From Sellimonas caecigallum (lineage in GTDB: Bacteria > Bacillota > Clostridia > Lachnospirales > Lachnospiraceae): a stretch of DNA of 64,000 bases. The stretch is from positions 1 through 64,000 of the forward strand of contig NZ_VIRV01000006.1 of the NCBI RefSeq assembly GCF_019754295.1, written 5' to 3'. Shown here in pieces: positions 26,746 through 35,667 of this stretch (position 1 is the stretch's first letter; each line of letters begins with the position of its first letter). The notes beneath the pieces were generated by a model, which worked only from the letters and a program-made list of their open reading frames with translations, had not been told where the DNA came from and did not search any database. Position numbers and translations under genes: made by a program.

Positions 26746-27946
26746 CGTTCGTCTCCTCTGTCCCTTCCACAGTCGTGTGAATGACTCCATCTGTCACATA
26801 GAGCGTTATGCGGTCTCCTTTTTTGATCTGCTTTATGCTCCGGACTGATCGTCCTTTTTCGTCTGTGGCAAATGCGTATCCTTGATTGAGTTTCTTCATC
26901 GGGGACATGGCCTCGATCGTTTGTATACGTACACGAAGCTCTTCTCTGGCGTGTTTTAGAGCTTCTTTCATACTTCTGCGTATCGCTTCTTCCAGATTGG
27001 CTGCTCTTTGTCTCTGGGATGCAAGGATCGTACCCGGATGCAGCCTTCGGAAAACTTCTTCCCGCTGCCTCAGCCGAAGCCTCTCCATCTGGATCCTCTG
27101 AACCATAAGATGTCTGCAGGAAGTCCGTGTCTCATCTATTTTCTTTTGTATATCGTGATACGGGTAGACAGAAAGCTCTGCCGCCGCAGATGGGGTCGGA
27201 GCCCTCAGATCCGCCACATAGTCGGCGATAGTGGTATCCGTCTCATGACCTACCGCAGAGATTACCGGTATCGGGCATTCAAAGATGGCCCTCGCCACCT
27301 CTTCTTCATTAAAAGCCCACAGATCTTCCATGGAACCTCCGCCTCTGCCCACGATGATCACATCCACATCCTGCATTTCGAGCCTTTTGATGGCCTTGAC
27401 AATGCTCTCTTTCGCCCCTTCCCCCTGTACCAGAGCCGGCGAAATAATGAGCTGTACATAAGGATTTCTCCGCTTTGCGATATGGATGATATCACGGATG
27501 GCTGCTCCTGTCGGAGCGGTAACGATTCCGATCCTCTGTGCATACATCGGAACAGGACGTTTGTACCCGGCATCGAACATCCCCATCTCCTCAAGCTCTT
27601 CTTTGAGTTCCTGGAACCGCTGTGCCAAAAGCCCTGCCCCGTCCAGGATGATCTCTTTTGCATAGAGCTGGTATTTTCCGTCTCTTTCATATGTGGTAAC
27701 CGTTCCGGACACGACCACCTGCTGTCCGTCCTGCATCCGAAAGGCGATCCCTCCTCTTGATCCAGCAAACAATATGCAGGAGATCGTTCCCGACTCATCT
27801 TTCAGGGAAAAATAAATATGTCCCTTGGGATGGTATTTGCAGTTTGACACTTCGCCTTTTACATAAATCCGGTTCAGCATAAAGTCCTGGTCAAACATGT
27901 TTTTGATATAGCGGTTGACCTGCCCTACGGTGTATACATTTTTCAT
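26732..27946 (-). CDS. xseA: Exodeoxyribonuclease VII large subunit
   Basis: Single-strand-specific exonuclease subunit of 404 residues. An N-terminal OB fold (VYVKGEVSNCKYHPKGHIYFSLKD) is followed by the catalytic domain with GIVTAPTGAAIRDI, VIIVGRGGGSMEDLWAFNEE and SAVGHETDTTIADYVADLRAPTPSAAAE. A coiled coil and GYAFATDE close it. It starts four bases after the nusB stop. Confidence 0.96.
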   Translation of the reverse strand: MKNVYTVGQVNRYIKNMFDQDFMLNRIYVKGEVSNCKYHPKGHIYFSLKDESGTISCILFAGSRGGIAFRMQDGQQVVVSGTVTTYERDGKYQLYAKEIILDGAGLLAQRFQELKEELEEMGMFDAGYKRPVPMYAQRIGIVTAPTGAAIRDIIHIAKRRNPYVQLIISPALVQGEGAKESIVKAIKRLEMQDVDVIIVGRGGGSMEDLWAFNEEEVARAIFECPIPVISAVGHETDTTIADYVADLRAPTPSAAAELSVYPYHDIQKKIDETRTSCRHLMVQRIQMERLRLRQREEVFRRLHPGTILASQRQRAANLEEAIRRSMKEALKHAREELRVRIQTIEAMSPMKKLNQGYAFATDEKGRSVRSIKQIKKGDRITLYVTDGVIHTTVEGTEETNDGIK

Positions 27947-27950
27947 CTTT

Positions 27951-28358
27951 TTACCCTGCTATTTTTGCCAGCACTCCATTGATAAATGCAGGTCCTTCCT
28001 CACTGCTGTATTTTTTTGCAAGTTCAACGGCCTCGTTGATCGCCACTTTGACCGGAATGTCATCATCCCATTTTATCTCATAGACGGCAAGCCGAAGTAT
28101 CGTAAGATCTGCTTTGTTCATTCGGCTTGTCTTCCATCCGGTTGTCAGACCGTTGATCATCTCGTCGATCTCCTGGATCTTCTCTTCTATTTTTCTGCTC
28201 TTTTCCAGAATATATGCCTCGTCCTCTTCCCGGACATCCCTTTCTGCCTTGAGCATCTCCATGTATAGCTCCCTTTGTCCGCTCATTTCTGACGTGTCAA
28301 AAAACTCTTTTCTGAACAGTACCCTGAAAATGTGTTCTCTGATTTCTGATCTTCCCAT
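27951..28358 (-). CDS. nusB: Transcription antitermination factor NusB
   Basis: RNA-binding partner of S10 in rRNA antitermination. The 135-residue all-helical protein has the NusB start (REHIFRVLFRKEFF) and the conserved end: LTILRLAVYEIKWDDDIPVKVAINEAVELAKKYSSEEGPAFINGVL. GAGGAG precedes the ATG. It heads the nusB-xseA-xseB-ispA-dxs series. Confidence 0.94.
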   Translation of the reverse strand: MGRSEIREHIFRVLFRKEFFDTSEMSGQRELYMEMLKAERDVREEDEAYILEKSRKIEEKIQEIDEMINGLTTGWKTSRMNKADLTILRLAVYEIKWDDDIPVKVAINEAVELAKKYSSEEGPAFINGVLAKIAG

Positions 28359-28431
28359 ATCTTCTCCTCTTTCAACTGTCTCTTTTCTATTTCACACAGG
28401 CAATCCAAAAGATTTTCCTGCTGTATAACAC

Positions 28432-28457
28432 AAAAGGGGAGTCTTACCGACTCCCCT
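28432..28457 (-). terminator. Intrinsic terminator after the Asp23-family gene
   Basis: Arms GGGGAGTC/GACTCCCC with a short loop at 28435-28457, followed on the minus strand by TTTT. It lies between the Asp23-family gene and nusB. Confidence 0.75.
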
Positions 28458-28545
28458 CATTATACAATACGCGCGATGTGATACGCAACTGATTTGCGCA
28501 TAATCATGCTTATTCTTGTATATTTATACTTTCAATGTACGGGGA

Positions 28546-28926
28546 TTATTCTGATTCGGCGTCATCGACACCTGCGACCTTCACATTGACATCCGCCACG
28601 GTAAGGCCTGTCATATTCTCAATAGCTGTCTTTACCTTTTCCTGTACTTTGGATGATACTTCCATGATGTTTTTGCCAAACCGCAAATTCAAAGCAAGGG
28701 AAACGGTAACGACTCCGTCCAGGACGTCTACTCTCACACCTTTTGCCAGATTCTTCTTGCCAAGCTTGCTGAGCAGATCCCGCGTGGATGTGCCTGCCAT
28801 AGAAGAGACACCGTCTACTTCCATCGCTGCAAGCCCTGCTATGATCGCCACCACTTCGTCAGCAATCTGAACCTGTCCCAGTTCTTCATCCTGAATCGTG
28901 TAAGCTCCTCTTTCTTCTTTTCCCAT
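28546..28926 (-). CDS. Asp23/Gls24-family envelope stress protein (YloU/YqhY type)
   Basis: A 126-residue protein of the Asp23 family: GQVQIADEVVAIIAGLAAMEVDGVSSM is the family signature, followed by GVRVDVLDGVVTVSLALNLRFG and the amphipathic NMTGLTVADVNVKVAGV. Members are membrane-associated and linked to envelope stress or fatty acid control (the YqhY paralogue lies beside nusB in many Firmicutes). It is monocistronic, with a consensus promoter and a terminator. Confidence 0.9.
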   Translation of the reverse strand: MGKEERGAYTIQDEELGQVQIADEVVAIIAGLAAMEVDGVSSMAGTSTRDLLSKLGKKNLAKGVRVDVLDGVVTVSLALNLRFGKNIMEVSSKVQEKVKTAIENMTGLTVADVNVKVAGVDDAESE

Positions 28927-28979
28927 ATCTCAAACCTCCTTATCCCGGGTTATCCGTAGCATCGGTAAATACTGCATTT

Positions 28980-29008
28980 ATTATACCAAAAGAACATACG
29001 TGTTACAA
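28980..29008 (-). promoter_or_regulatory. Sigma-A promoter of the Asp23-family gene
   Basis: Minus strand: TTGTAA (29008-29003), 17-base spacer, TATAAT (28985-28980), 54 bases before the ATG. Confidence 0.75.
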
Positions 29009-29062
29009 GGGTAAGGGGCAGAATCTTTCAGAACTCTTCCTGAAATCTTTTTGAATCTTTTC

Positions 29063-30655
29063 TTAAGAGCGCCCGAACTCAGAAAGTTTCAGTCCTTCGT
29101 TTCGCTCCAATGTCATACGGATACTCCATTCGTGGACAAACAGAAGAAGCGGTCTTCCTTTGAGGTCTTTGATTTTCTTCATATCCGAAGTTCCGCTCAG
29201 CCGATCCATATCGATCTCTTCGTTTTCAATCCATCGGATATGCTCATACGGAAGATTTTCCAGGATGATGTCCACGTTGTACTCATTTTTGAGCCTATAT
29301 TTCAGGACATCAAACTGCAGAACTCCCACGACTCCCACGATGATCTCCTCCATCCCGGTGTTGAATTCCTGGAAAATCTGGATTGCTCCTTCCTGGGCAA
29401 TCTGGTTGATCCCTTTGATAAACTGCTTCCGCTTCATAGTGTCTACCTGGCGCACTCTGGCAAAGTGTTCCGGCGCAAATGTCGGAATGCCTTCATAGGC
29501 AAACTTCTCCGGCGATGTGGTAATCGTGTCTCCAATGGAAAAGATGCCCGGATCAAAGATCCCGATGATATCTCCTCCGTACGCTTTCTCGATCATCTTG
29601 CGCTCACTTGCCATCATCTGCTGAGGCTGTGAGAGGCGGACTTTCTTCTGTCCCTGGATATGAAACGCATCCATCCCCGCATCAAACTCTCCGGAACAAA
29701 TGCGCATGAAAGCAATCCTGTCCCGGTGTGCCTTGTTCATATTTGCCTGAATCTTGAATACAAATGCGGAGAAATCCTTCTCCTTCATCGGATCGATCTC
29801 GCCTTTATCAGACTTTCTCGGAAGTGGAGAAGTCGTCATCTTCAGGAAATGCTGAAGAAATGTCTCTACACCGAAATTTGTCAGAGCGGAACCGAAAAAT
29901 ACCGGCGACAACTCCCCTTTGCTTACAAGCTCCTGGTCAAACTCAGCGCTGGCTCCATCGAGAAGTTCGATCTCCCCTAAGAGCTGTTCTTTCTGATCTG
30001 CGTCCATATAGGAATCTGCCTGCGGATCGTCAAGGGCAATCTTCTTTACTTCCCCTGTCGTTGTCCCCTTCTTTGTGTCGAAGAAAAGCTCGATTTCCTT
30101 TTCATTTCGGTCATACACACCGCGGAACGCTTTCCCGGACCCGATCGGCCAGTTGACCGGGCAGGTGGCGATCCCAAGCTCCTTCTCTATATCGTCCAGA
30201 AGTTCAAAGGTGTCCATGGCCTCCCGGTCCATCTTGTTGATGAAAGTAAATATCGGGATGCGGCGCATGACACAGACTTTGAAAAGCTTTCTTGTCTGCG
30301 CCTCCACCCCTTTTGATGCGTCGATGACCATCACTGCAGAGTCGGCAGCCATCAATGTACGGTATGTGTCCTCGGAGAAATCCTGATGGCCCGGTGTGTC
30401 CAGGATATTGATACAGTACCCTCCGTAATTAAACTGAAGCACGGACGAAGTGACGGAGATCCCTCTCTCCTTCTCGATCTCCATCCAGTCTGACACGGCA
30501 TGTTTTGCCGTAGCTTTTCCTTTGACGGAACCAGCCTGGTTGATGGCTCCTCCATATAATAAAAATTTCTCTGTCAACGTTGTCTTCCCGGCGTCCGGGT
30601 GGGAAATGATCGCGAATGTCCTCCGCTTTCTGATTTCATCTGTAATATTTGACAT
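29063..30655 (-). CDS. prfC: Peptide chain release factor 3
   Basis: GTPase that recycles RF1/RF2 after termination. The 530 residues hold G1 HPDAGKTT (19-26), the effector region MEIEKERGISVTSS, G3 DTPGHQDF and G4 NKMD; the RF3-specific SWMEIE/INILDTPGH context and C-terminal domains (VGVVGVLQFDVLKYRLKNEY) separate it from EF-G. A promoter lies about 65 bases upstream. Confidence 0.95.
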   Translation of the reverse strand: MSNITDEIRKRRTFAIISHPDAGKTTLTEKFLLYGGAINQAGSVKGKATAKHAVSDWMEIEKERGISVTSSVLQFNYGGYCINILDTPGHQDFSEDTYRTLMAADSAVMVIDASKGVEAQTRKLFKVCVMRRIPIFTFINKMDREAMDTFELLDDIEKELGIATCPVNWPIGSGKAFRGVYDRNEKEIELFFDTKKGTTTGEVKKIALDDPQADSYMDADQKEQLLGEIELLDGASAEFDQELVSKGELSPVFFGSALTNFGVETFLQHFLKMTTSPLPRKSDKGEIDPMKEKDFSAFVFKIQANMNKAHRDRIAFMRICSGEFDAGMDAFHIQGQKKVRLSQPQQMMASERKMIEKAYGGDIIGIFDPGIFSIGDTITTSPEKFAYEGIPTFAPEHFARVRQVDTMKRKQFIKGINQIAQEGAIQIFQEFNTGMEEIIVGVVGVLQFDVLKYRLKNEYNVDIILENLPYEHIRWIENEEIDMDRLSGTSDMKKIKDLKGRPLLLFVHEWSIRMTLERNEGLKLSEFGRS

Positions 30656-30718
30656 GATATTCTCCTGTATTTTTCATATTCGCCGTGAACAAAGCTTGCG
30701 TTCCGGCACAGTATTTTA

Positions 30719-30748
30719 TTTTAACATATCCTCCGGCACTTCTGCAAT
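30719..30748 (-). promoter_or_regulatory. Probable promoter of prfC
   Basis: Minus strand: TTGCAG (30748-30743), 18-base spacer, TAAAAT (30724-30719), in the gap between spoIIIAH and prfC. Confidence 0.5.
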
Positions 30749-30752
30749 GATT

Positions 30753-31442
30753 TTACTCTTCTTTTGTGCTTTCCTGACTCTCTTCTTTGCTGTCGCCCGT
30801 GCTGTCTTTGGTGGCATCCTTATGTATCGGAGAGATAATGATGTTTTCCGGAGAAACTCCTGTTTTTCTCGTCACGATATCCTCGATCTGCGCCCTGTTG
30901 GCATCTGTCATTTCCACATTTCCCACGACGACATCCACTTTTCCGTCACTGACTGTGACTACCGTCTCGCTGAAGCCTTTGGATGCCAGGAGTGTCTCTG
31001 CAGCCGACTCCTGCTCTGCGATCTTTGTGAGATCCAGCATCTGCTGAATGGCATCTTCTTTCTGGGCATCGGAAACGCTCGTGCTGTCAATGATGCTTTG
31101 AAGTGTCTCCTTGTTCTTTGCACGCACCTGCTCTCTGGAAACCTTTGCCTGTGCCACCGTATTTTTCACTTCCCCGCTTGTCAGCACAGCCTCCCCAGGA
31201 TTGCCTTCCACTTCCCCGTCCGTCGTCTCTGCGTCCTGATCCAGGCTTTCGATATCCCCGGAAGTCTGAGAGGCGTCTTCATCCGAAATATCAAGAAGTT
31301 CCGCGTTTGCCTGCTGTGTTTCCTCCTTCTCCTTGTCCGGGAACAATTTCCCCGAGTAGTTTAAATACCCAGCCGCCGCGATCATCAGCGCAAGGGCAGT
31401 CACTACGATCTGGTTTTTCTTGAATAATCTTTTCACAGTCAT
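30753..31442 (-). CDS. spoIIIAH: Stage III sporulation protein AH
   Basis: Mother-cell membrane protein whose outer domain binds forespore SpoIIQ across the septum. The 229 residues have one N-terminal helix (about 11-27), a long low-complexity acidic/threonine stretch and a YscJ/FliF-like domain (EQVRAKNKETLQSIIDS, VVVGNVEMTDANRAQIEDIVTRKTG). A charged serine/glutamate tail ends it. It is the last gene of the spoIIIA operon. Confidence 0.92.
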   Translation of the reverse strand: MTVKRLFKKNQIVVTALALMIAAAGYLNYSGKLFPDKEKEETQQANAELLDISDEDASQTSGDIESLDQDAETTDGEVEGNPGEAVLTSGEVKNTVAQAKVSREQVRAKNKETLQSIIDSTSVSDAQKEDAIQQMLDLTKIAEQESAAETLLASKGFSETVVTVSDGKVDVVVGNVEMTDANRAQIEDIVTRKTGVSPENIIISPIHKDATKDSTGDSKEESQESTKEE

Positions 31443-31453
31443 CCCTCCTGCTT

Positions 31454-31999
31454 TTACTGTTTCATCTTTACTACCTTAATCTTATGTGACTCCACACCGA
31501 ATAATGCCTGCACGGCCTCCGTGATATTCTGTACCACCACCGGTTTTTCTCCCCCTTCTGCAATAACTACGACGCCCTCAATATCCGGGCTCAGCTCTTT
31601 TGTCACGTAGGGCACCTGTCCCTGACCGGAATCATCCGAATAGACAGTTTCCTCTCTCATGGTCGTTCTCCCTTCCTCTTTGTCGGTCTCCACATCTTTC
31701 TCCACGACTTTTTCTGACGAAGAGGACAACGTTATCATGACTTTCACTTTTCCAGCCCCCTCGATATCTGAGAGCATGGATGTCAGCTTTCTCTCTACCG
31801 TGGCCGCGTAAGCATCCTGTGTCGTCCTTTCTGTGCTTCTGCTTTCCCCGGATTCTGTCTTCGTACTCTTGGGATCGGACACCGGCATCGCGATCACAAG
31901 AATCAGAAGCCCGAAAAGGAACAGGATAAGCCATCTATTCTTGGCTGGAATTTTCGGATTTTTCAGAAATTTCGTGATCCACGTCATTTTGCCATTCAA
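31454..31999 (-). CDS. spoIIIAG: Stage III sporulation protein AG
   Basis: Ring-forming component of the mother cell-to-forespore channel. The 181-residue protein has one transmembrane helix (about 22-40) and a RBM domain with ERKLTSMLSDIEGAGKVKVMITLSS and GVVVIAEGGEKPVVVQNITEAVQALFGVESHKI, the SpoIIIAG signature. The ATG at 31999 has AGGAGG about 10 bases upstream and lies within spoIIIAF (65-base overlap), the longest overlap in the operon. Confidence 0.93.
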   Translation of the reverse strand: MNGKMTWITKFLKNPKIPAKNRWLILFLFGLLILVIAMPVSDPKSTKTESGESRSTERTTQDAYAATVERKLTSMLSDIEGAGKVKVMITLSSSSEKVVEKDVETDKEEGRTTMREETVYSDDSGQGQVPYVTKELSPDIEGVVVIAEGGEKPVVVQNITEAVQALFGVESHKIKVVKMKQ

Positions 32000-32273
32000 G
32001 ATATCCCTCCTCTGCTTCCCGGAAATATTCGGCTGCTTGTTCGATCTCCCGTGCTTCCTGCCGGTATGTCACGCTGCGGAATATCTGCTCAAATTCACTT
32101 TTGAGGTGAAATCCCTGCATGACCGGCTCTGCCAGCATCAGGATCAGCACAAGCCCGGTAAAAAAACGGATGTATTTTTTGTAAACGGAATCCGGAATCA
32201 TCTGCAGAATCACGGTTATCAATATGAGATAAAACGCAAGATTCCTTATCCAATCATATATATATGTCAGCAT
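31935..32273 (-). CDS. spoIIIAF: Stage III sporulation protein AF
   Basis: A 112-residue membrane protein with two N-terminal hydrophobic helices (YDWIRNLAFYLILITVILQM and YIRFFTGLVLILMLAEPV) and a short soluble tail, matching SpoIIIAF. It starts 8 bases after spoIIIAE and shares 65 bases with spoIIIAG. Confidence 0.9.
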   Translation of the reverse strand: MLTYIYDWIRNLAFYLILITVILQMIPDSVYKKYIRFFTGLVLILMLAEPVMQGFHLKSEFEQIFRSVTYRQEAREIEQAAEYFREAEEGYLEWQNDVDHEISEKSENSSQE

Positions 32274-32281
32274 GGCCCCTC

Positions 32282-33442
32282 CTATACCCCAAATGCCGCT
32301 ACTACGACGATGGTCAAGAGAAACAGTACCGCGCTTGTGTAGACGGTCTTCAAAAGCAGCACTGCCCCGTCTCCTGTACTGGCGATGCAGGAGACGATCC
32401 TTTTATCAGACACTGGTTCCGCCACTGCAGCGATCAGTTTATAAATCAGCGTCATCATTCCGATCTGGAGGATCGGCACCGCACAGATGACGACGCATAC
32501 GACTGCTCCCACCGCCCCTATCCCGTTCCGGATCAGTACGACGGAAGACAAAATCACGTCTGTCATCCCTCCAAGCGCTCCCCCCACCCCCGGTATCGCC
32601 TCAAGCCCTTTTTGTATCCCGCTGCTGCGCACCGCATCCATAGCTGGACTGATGAGGCCCTGCATGACATTGATTCCGGCGACACAGATCAGCATCGTCT
32701 TGAGTATCCACCGTACGATCATATCCAGCAGCTCCCCGAACCTTGTCAGATATGGTTCCGGAGAAAGATGGTCCAAAATCCGGATCATCATATACACATG
32801 GATCATCGGCAGGATGATATGAAGAATTACCGTCTCAACCAGATAGATGAGAATGAGCATCAGATTGTAAAATAGTACTGACGTCGTACTTCCGGTAGAA
32901 AATGCCGTGGCCAGAAAATAGAGCGGACACAGCACTTTCATGAAATCTTTCAGGACTTTGAGGCTCCCGTCGATGGAGTCGATCATGATCCCAAAGGATT
33001 TCAAAAGAATCGTGATGAGCAGAAGATACAATATCAAAAATCCGGTCTCTGCCACCTGTCGGTTTGTAAAGATATGAGAAAAATTTACAAATACAGCCGC
33101 GATCATCGCGATCACGAGGATATGTACGATGGCCTCCCGGTTGTCCCTCAGAACGGAAAATGTACCTGTACGGATCCCTGAAAAGATCAGATGGACAAAC
33201 CCGGAAAAATCTCCGTCTGTCAGCGTCTTTACAAGATCCTCGAAAGAAACCGACTCCTCAGGAAAAATATCCGAAAGCATCCTGTCCACTTCGTCAAAGT
33301 CAAATTCTTTTAGAATCTCCTCACTTGCCGCCTCTTCTTGCTTTGTCGTCGTTTCTTCTTGCGGCGCCGCCTCCGTGTGGATTGCCCCCGCCCATACAAA
33401 AAAGCAGATAACTGCAAGAAGAAACCATCTCTTTTTTCTCAT
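32282..33442 (-). CDS. spoIIIAE: Stage III sporulation protein AE
   Basis: Polytopic membrane protein (386 residues) of the SpoIIIA-SpoIIQ channel. A cleavable or anchoring N-terminus is followed by an acidic stretch and then seven or so hydrophobic helices. Conserved words include DFMKVLCPLYFLATAFSTGS, RFGELLDMIVRWILKTML and EAIPGVGGALGGMTDV. Start and the preceding spoIIIAD stop overlap as TAATG. Confidence 0.93.
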   Translation of the reverse strand: MRKKRWFLLAVICFFVWAGAIHTEAAPQEETTTKQEEAASEEILKEFDFDEVDRMLSDIFPEESVSFEDLVKTLTDGDFSGFVHLIFSGIRTGTFSVLRDNREAIVHILVIAMIAAVFVNFSHIFTNRQVAETGFLILYLLLITILLKSFGIMIDSIDGSLKVLKDFMKVLCPLYFLATAFSTGSTTSVLFYNLMLILIYLVETVILHIILPMIHVYMMIRILDHLSPEPYLTRFGELLDMIVRWILKTMLICVAGINVMQGLISPAMDAVRSSGIQKGLEAIPGVGGALGGMTDVILSSVVLIRNGIGAVGAVVCVVICAVPILQIGMMTLIYKLIAAVAEPVSDKRIVSCIASTGDGAVLLLKTVYTSAVLFLLTIVVVAAFGV

Positions 33443-33828
33443 TATGTCAGAAATGCCTGGACCGTCTTTAGCAGCGCGAGAAGGATAGGCATGCTCAGGA
33501 CAAGCACGGCAAGTTTCCCAAACAGCTCGATCTGAACCGCCAGCGTCTGGTTTCCGCAGTCCCGGCAGATATTGGAGGCAAACTCCGCCGCGTACGTGAT
33601 CCCCAGCATCTTGAGCAAAATGGCCAGATAGGAACCCTCGATCCGGATCATCGAACCGATCTCACGGATCGTATCCAGGATGGAGGAAAGTTTCGAAAGG
33701 ATACCAAAGCAGATGACCATCCCGGCCGCAATACTGATATAGATCCCATATTCGCCCTTTTGTCCTTTAAACTGCATCGCCAGCAGTGCGGCACATACCG
33801 CTGCTGCCGCTGCCTGCATCATCGTCAT
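33442..33828 (-). CDS. spoIIIAD: Stage III sporulation protein AD
   Basis: 128-residue integral membrane protein with four hydrophobic segments and the SpoIIIAC/AD-type motif ITYAAEFASNICRDCGNQTLAVQIELFGKLAVL. The start at 33828 is fixed by AAAGGAGG shortly upstream; a 25-codon upstream open frame overlaps spoIIIAC and is unlike the family. Confidence 0.92.
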   Translation of the reverse strand: MTMMQAAAAAVCAALLAMQFKGQKGEYGIYISIAAGMVICFGILSKLSSILDTIREIGSMIRIEGSYLAILLKMLGITYAAEFASNICRDCGNQTLAVQIELFGKLAVLVLSMPILLALLKTVQAFLT

Positions 33829-33847
33829 AGGCTCCTCCTTTCTGCCG

Positions 33848-34042
33848 TCACAGGGAAAACAGATTCCGCATCGTTTCAAAAAGATCATATATATACGGTA
33901 CAATCCAGATCAAAACAAGGATCAGCCCTGCAAGGCTTGTCAAAAACGCCTGCTCTTCCCGTCCACTGTGTTTGAGCACCTGGCTCAGGACGGATACCAA
34001 TATACCCACAGCCGCAATCTTAAAAATCAAACTGACACTCAT
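33848..34042 (-). CDS. spoIIIAC: Stage III sporulation protein AC
   Basis: Very small (64 residues) membrane protein with two helices; KIAAVGILVSVLSQVLKHSGREEQAFL is the SpoIIIAC signature. Start chosen at the ATG 34042 (AAGGA 7 bases upstream) over a GTG two codons earlier. Gap to spoIIIAD is 19 bases. Confidence 0.9.
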   Translation of the reverse strand: MSVSLIFKIAAVGILVSVLSQVLKHSGREEQAFLTSLAGLILVLIWIVPYIYDLFETMRNLFSL

Positions 34043-34066
34043 ACGCACTTCCTTCCCTTTCTTCTG

Positions 34067-34600
34067 TCAGAAAAATAAAACGGTCAGAAACACGCCCAGG
34101 AGTACACCCAGGCAATTCCCGATCCGCTGTTTGGGCCCGATCTCTTCTTCTGTTTTTCGGATCTTTCTGTCCCAGTCTTCGACTCCGGATAGCAGCATCC
34201 CAATCTGCATCTCCACATCCATATATCCGGTCTGCTCTCCAAGGGAAAGAAAAAGGTCCCACTCTTCTTCTGTGAGCCGCTTTTCTTTTCGGTAGCTTTC
34301 AAGGCACTTTTTTGCCTCCTCCTGAAACCACGCCGGAAAATTTACCGTCCTCTGACGGTCGAATGCCTTGTATACTTCACGGAAAAATCCTGCATACGGC
34401 TGTTTTACTCTTACCGCAGTCTCCAAGAACACATCCGGAAGAGGTTCTTTTGTGTATTTTAACTGCCCTGCAAGCATCAGAAAAATCTGTCTTAAATATC
34501 TGAGTTCTTCCAGATGAATTCTCAGATTTCTCCCGTAATTCATCCCCATTGCTGCGGACGATACAAGGATCAGTGAAGCCCCGACGATTTTTACATACAT
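34067..34600 (-). CDS. spoIIIAB: Stage III sporulation protein AB
   Basis: 177-residue protein with hydrophobic helices at both ends and a soluble helical middle, the SpoIIIAB design that resembles the type II secretion protein GspF. LRYLRQIFLMLAGQLKYTKEPLPDVF and the end GNCLGVLLGVFLTVLFF are characteristic. Overlaps the end of spoIIIAA by 10 bases. Confidence 0.92.
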   Translation of the reverse strand: MYVKIVGASLILVSSAAMGMNYGRNLRIHLEELRYLRQIFLMLAGQLKYTKEPLPDVFLETAVRVKQPYAGFFREVYKAFDRQRTVNFPAWFQEEAKKCLESYRKEKRLTEEEWDLFLSLGEQTGYMDVEMQIGMLLSGVEDWDRKIRKTEEEIGPKQRIGNCLGVLLGVFLTVLFF

Positions 34601-35499
34601 GGTTTGCCCTGCCTGTCATACACACCGGCTATCTGCCCTGGCGTCTCTTCTTTTTTGAGTACAACGTAGCGTTCAAACCGTTCGTCCCGGAGAAGTCTTC
34701 CGATCTCCGGTTTGCACCTTACCTCCTCAAAAGAACTTCCATGAGCCGTGGCCAGTATCCGGCATCCGCAGTGCATTGCATATTCGATAGCCCTTACATC
34801 CTCTGTCGTTCCGATCTCATCTGCAGCCACTACCCGAGGAGCCATGGACCGGATCATCATGATCATCCCTTCTGCTTTCGGGCAGGCGTCCAGCACATCG
34901 GTCCGAAGGCCGATATCGTTCTGCGGGATACCCATATAACATCCCGCGATTTCAGACCGTTCATCCACAACCCCTACTGTACATCCCCGGATCACATGAT
35001 TCCCATCTGATATCTGTCTGATCACATCCCGCAAAAGCGTCGTTTTTCCGCAGCCGGGCGGGGAGATGATCAGTGTGTGGCAAAGTTCCTTCTGCCTTGC
35101 GATCCGCGGAAGCACTGTGTCTGCACAGCCTTTTACTTCATGTGCAACTCTTATGTGAACGGAGGATATGTACCGGATATTTTTTACTTTGTCTTTCTCT
35201 GTGATCGCCTTACCCGCAATTCCTACTCTGTGTCCTCCTTCGATGGTCAGAAAGCCTTTTCGCATTTCTTCTTCAAAAGCATAGGGAGAATAACGACTCA
35301 TATAATTCAATATATCTTTTAGCTCCTCCTTCCCGGGCAGATAGCCTGTCCGAATCTCCCGCCCTCCTGCGTTCACATAGATCGGTTTTCCTGCACGGAT
35401 ACAGATTTCCGTCACAGCGCCGAAATCAAGATTTTCTTTTTCAAGAGCATCCCGGATACCGCATGGCAGGATGCCGTAGATCTCTTCTTTTTTTGTCAT
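34591..35499 (-). CDS. spoIIIAA: Stage III sporulation protein AA (secretion-type ATPase)
   Basis: Motor ATPase of the feeding-tube channel, related to type II/IV secretion ATPases. The 302 residues show the N-terminal EEMRKGFLTIEGGHRVGIAGKA block, Walker A SPPGCGKTTLLRD near 150, DERSEIAG and the Walker B-like RVVAADEIGTTEDV. It is the promoter-proximal gene of spoIIIAA-AH, downstream of a sigma-E-like promoter. Confidence 0.95.
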   Translation of the reverse strand: MTKKEEIYGILPCGIRDALEKENLDFGAVTEICIRAGKPIYVNAGGREIRTGYLPGKEELKDILNYMSRYSPYAFEEEMRKGFLTIEGGHRVGIAGKAITEKDKVKNIRYISSVHIRVAHEVKGCADTVLPRIARQKELCHTLIISPPGCGKTTLLRDVIRQISDGNHVIRGCTVGVVDERSEIAGCYMGIPQNDIGLRTDVLDACPKAEGMIMMIRSMAPRVVAADEIGTTEDVRAIEYAMHCGCRILATAHGSSFEEVRCKPEIGRLLRDERFERYVVLKKEETPGQIAGVYDRQGKPCM

Positions 35500-35522
35500 G
35501 TTTGTCCACCACCTTTTACATC

Positions 35523-35550
35523 ATTGTATGTGAACCATGAGGAAATATTC
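35523..35550 (-). promoter_or_regulatory. Sigma-E-like promoter of the spoIIIA operon
   Basis: Minus strand: GAATATT (35550-35544), 13-base spacer, CATACAAT (35530-35523), the latter equal to the sigma-E -10 consensus. It lies 24 bases before the spoIIIAA ATG. In B. subtilis this operon is sigma-E dependent. Confidence 0.75.
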
Positions 35551-35585
35551 CTGTCCTTTTCATGTTGAAAACCGAATGATACTAC

Positions 35586-35615
35586 TTGCCGGATTCTGCG
35601 GTGCTGGATTATAAT
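35586..35615 (+). promoter_or_regulatory. Promoter of the GNAT acetyltransferase gene
   Basis: Plus strand: TTGCCG (35586-35591), 18-base spacer, TATAAT (35610-35615), 52 bases before the ATG. It is divergent from and close to the spoIIIA promoter. Confidence 0.6.
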
Positions 35616-35667
35616 GAATACAGAAAATGCAAAATTTCAGACTCTTATAGCGAGAAAGGAACATATT

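Noticed and set aside
29009-29062. TTTCAG..CTGAAA hairpin after prfC as terminator
   Set aside because: Six-bp A/T-rich stem without a U-run on the minus strand.
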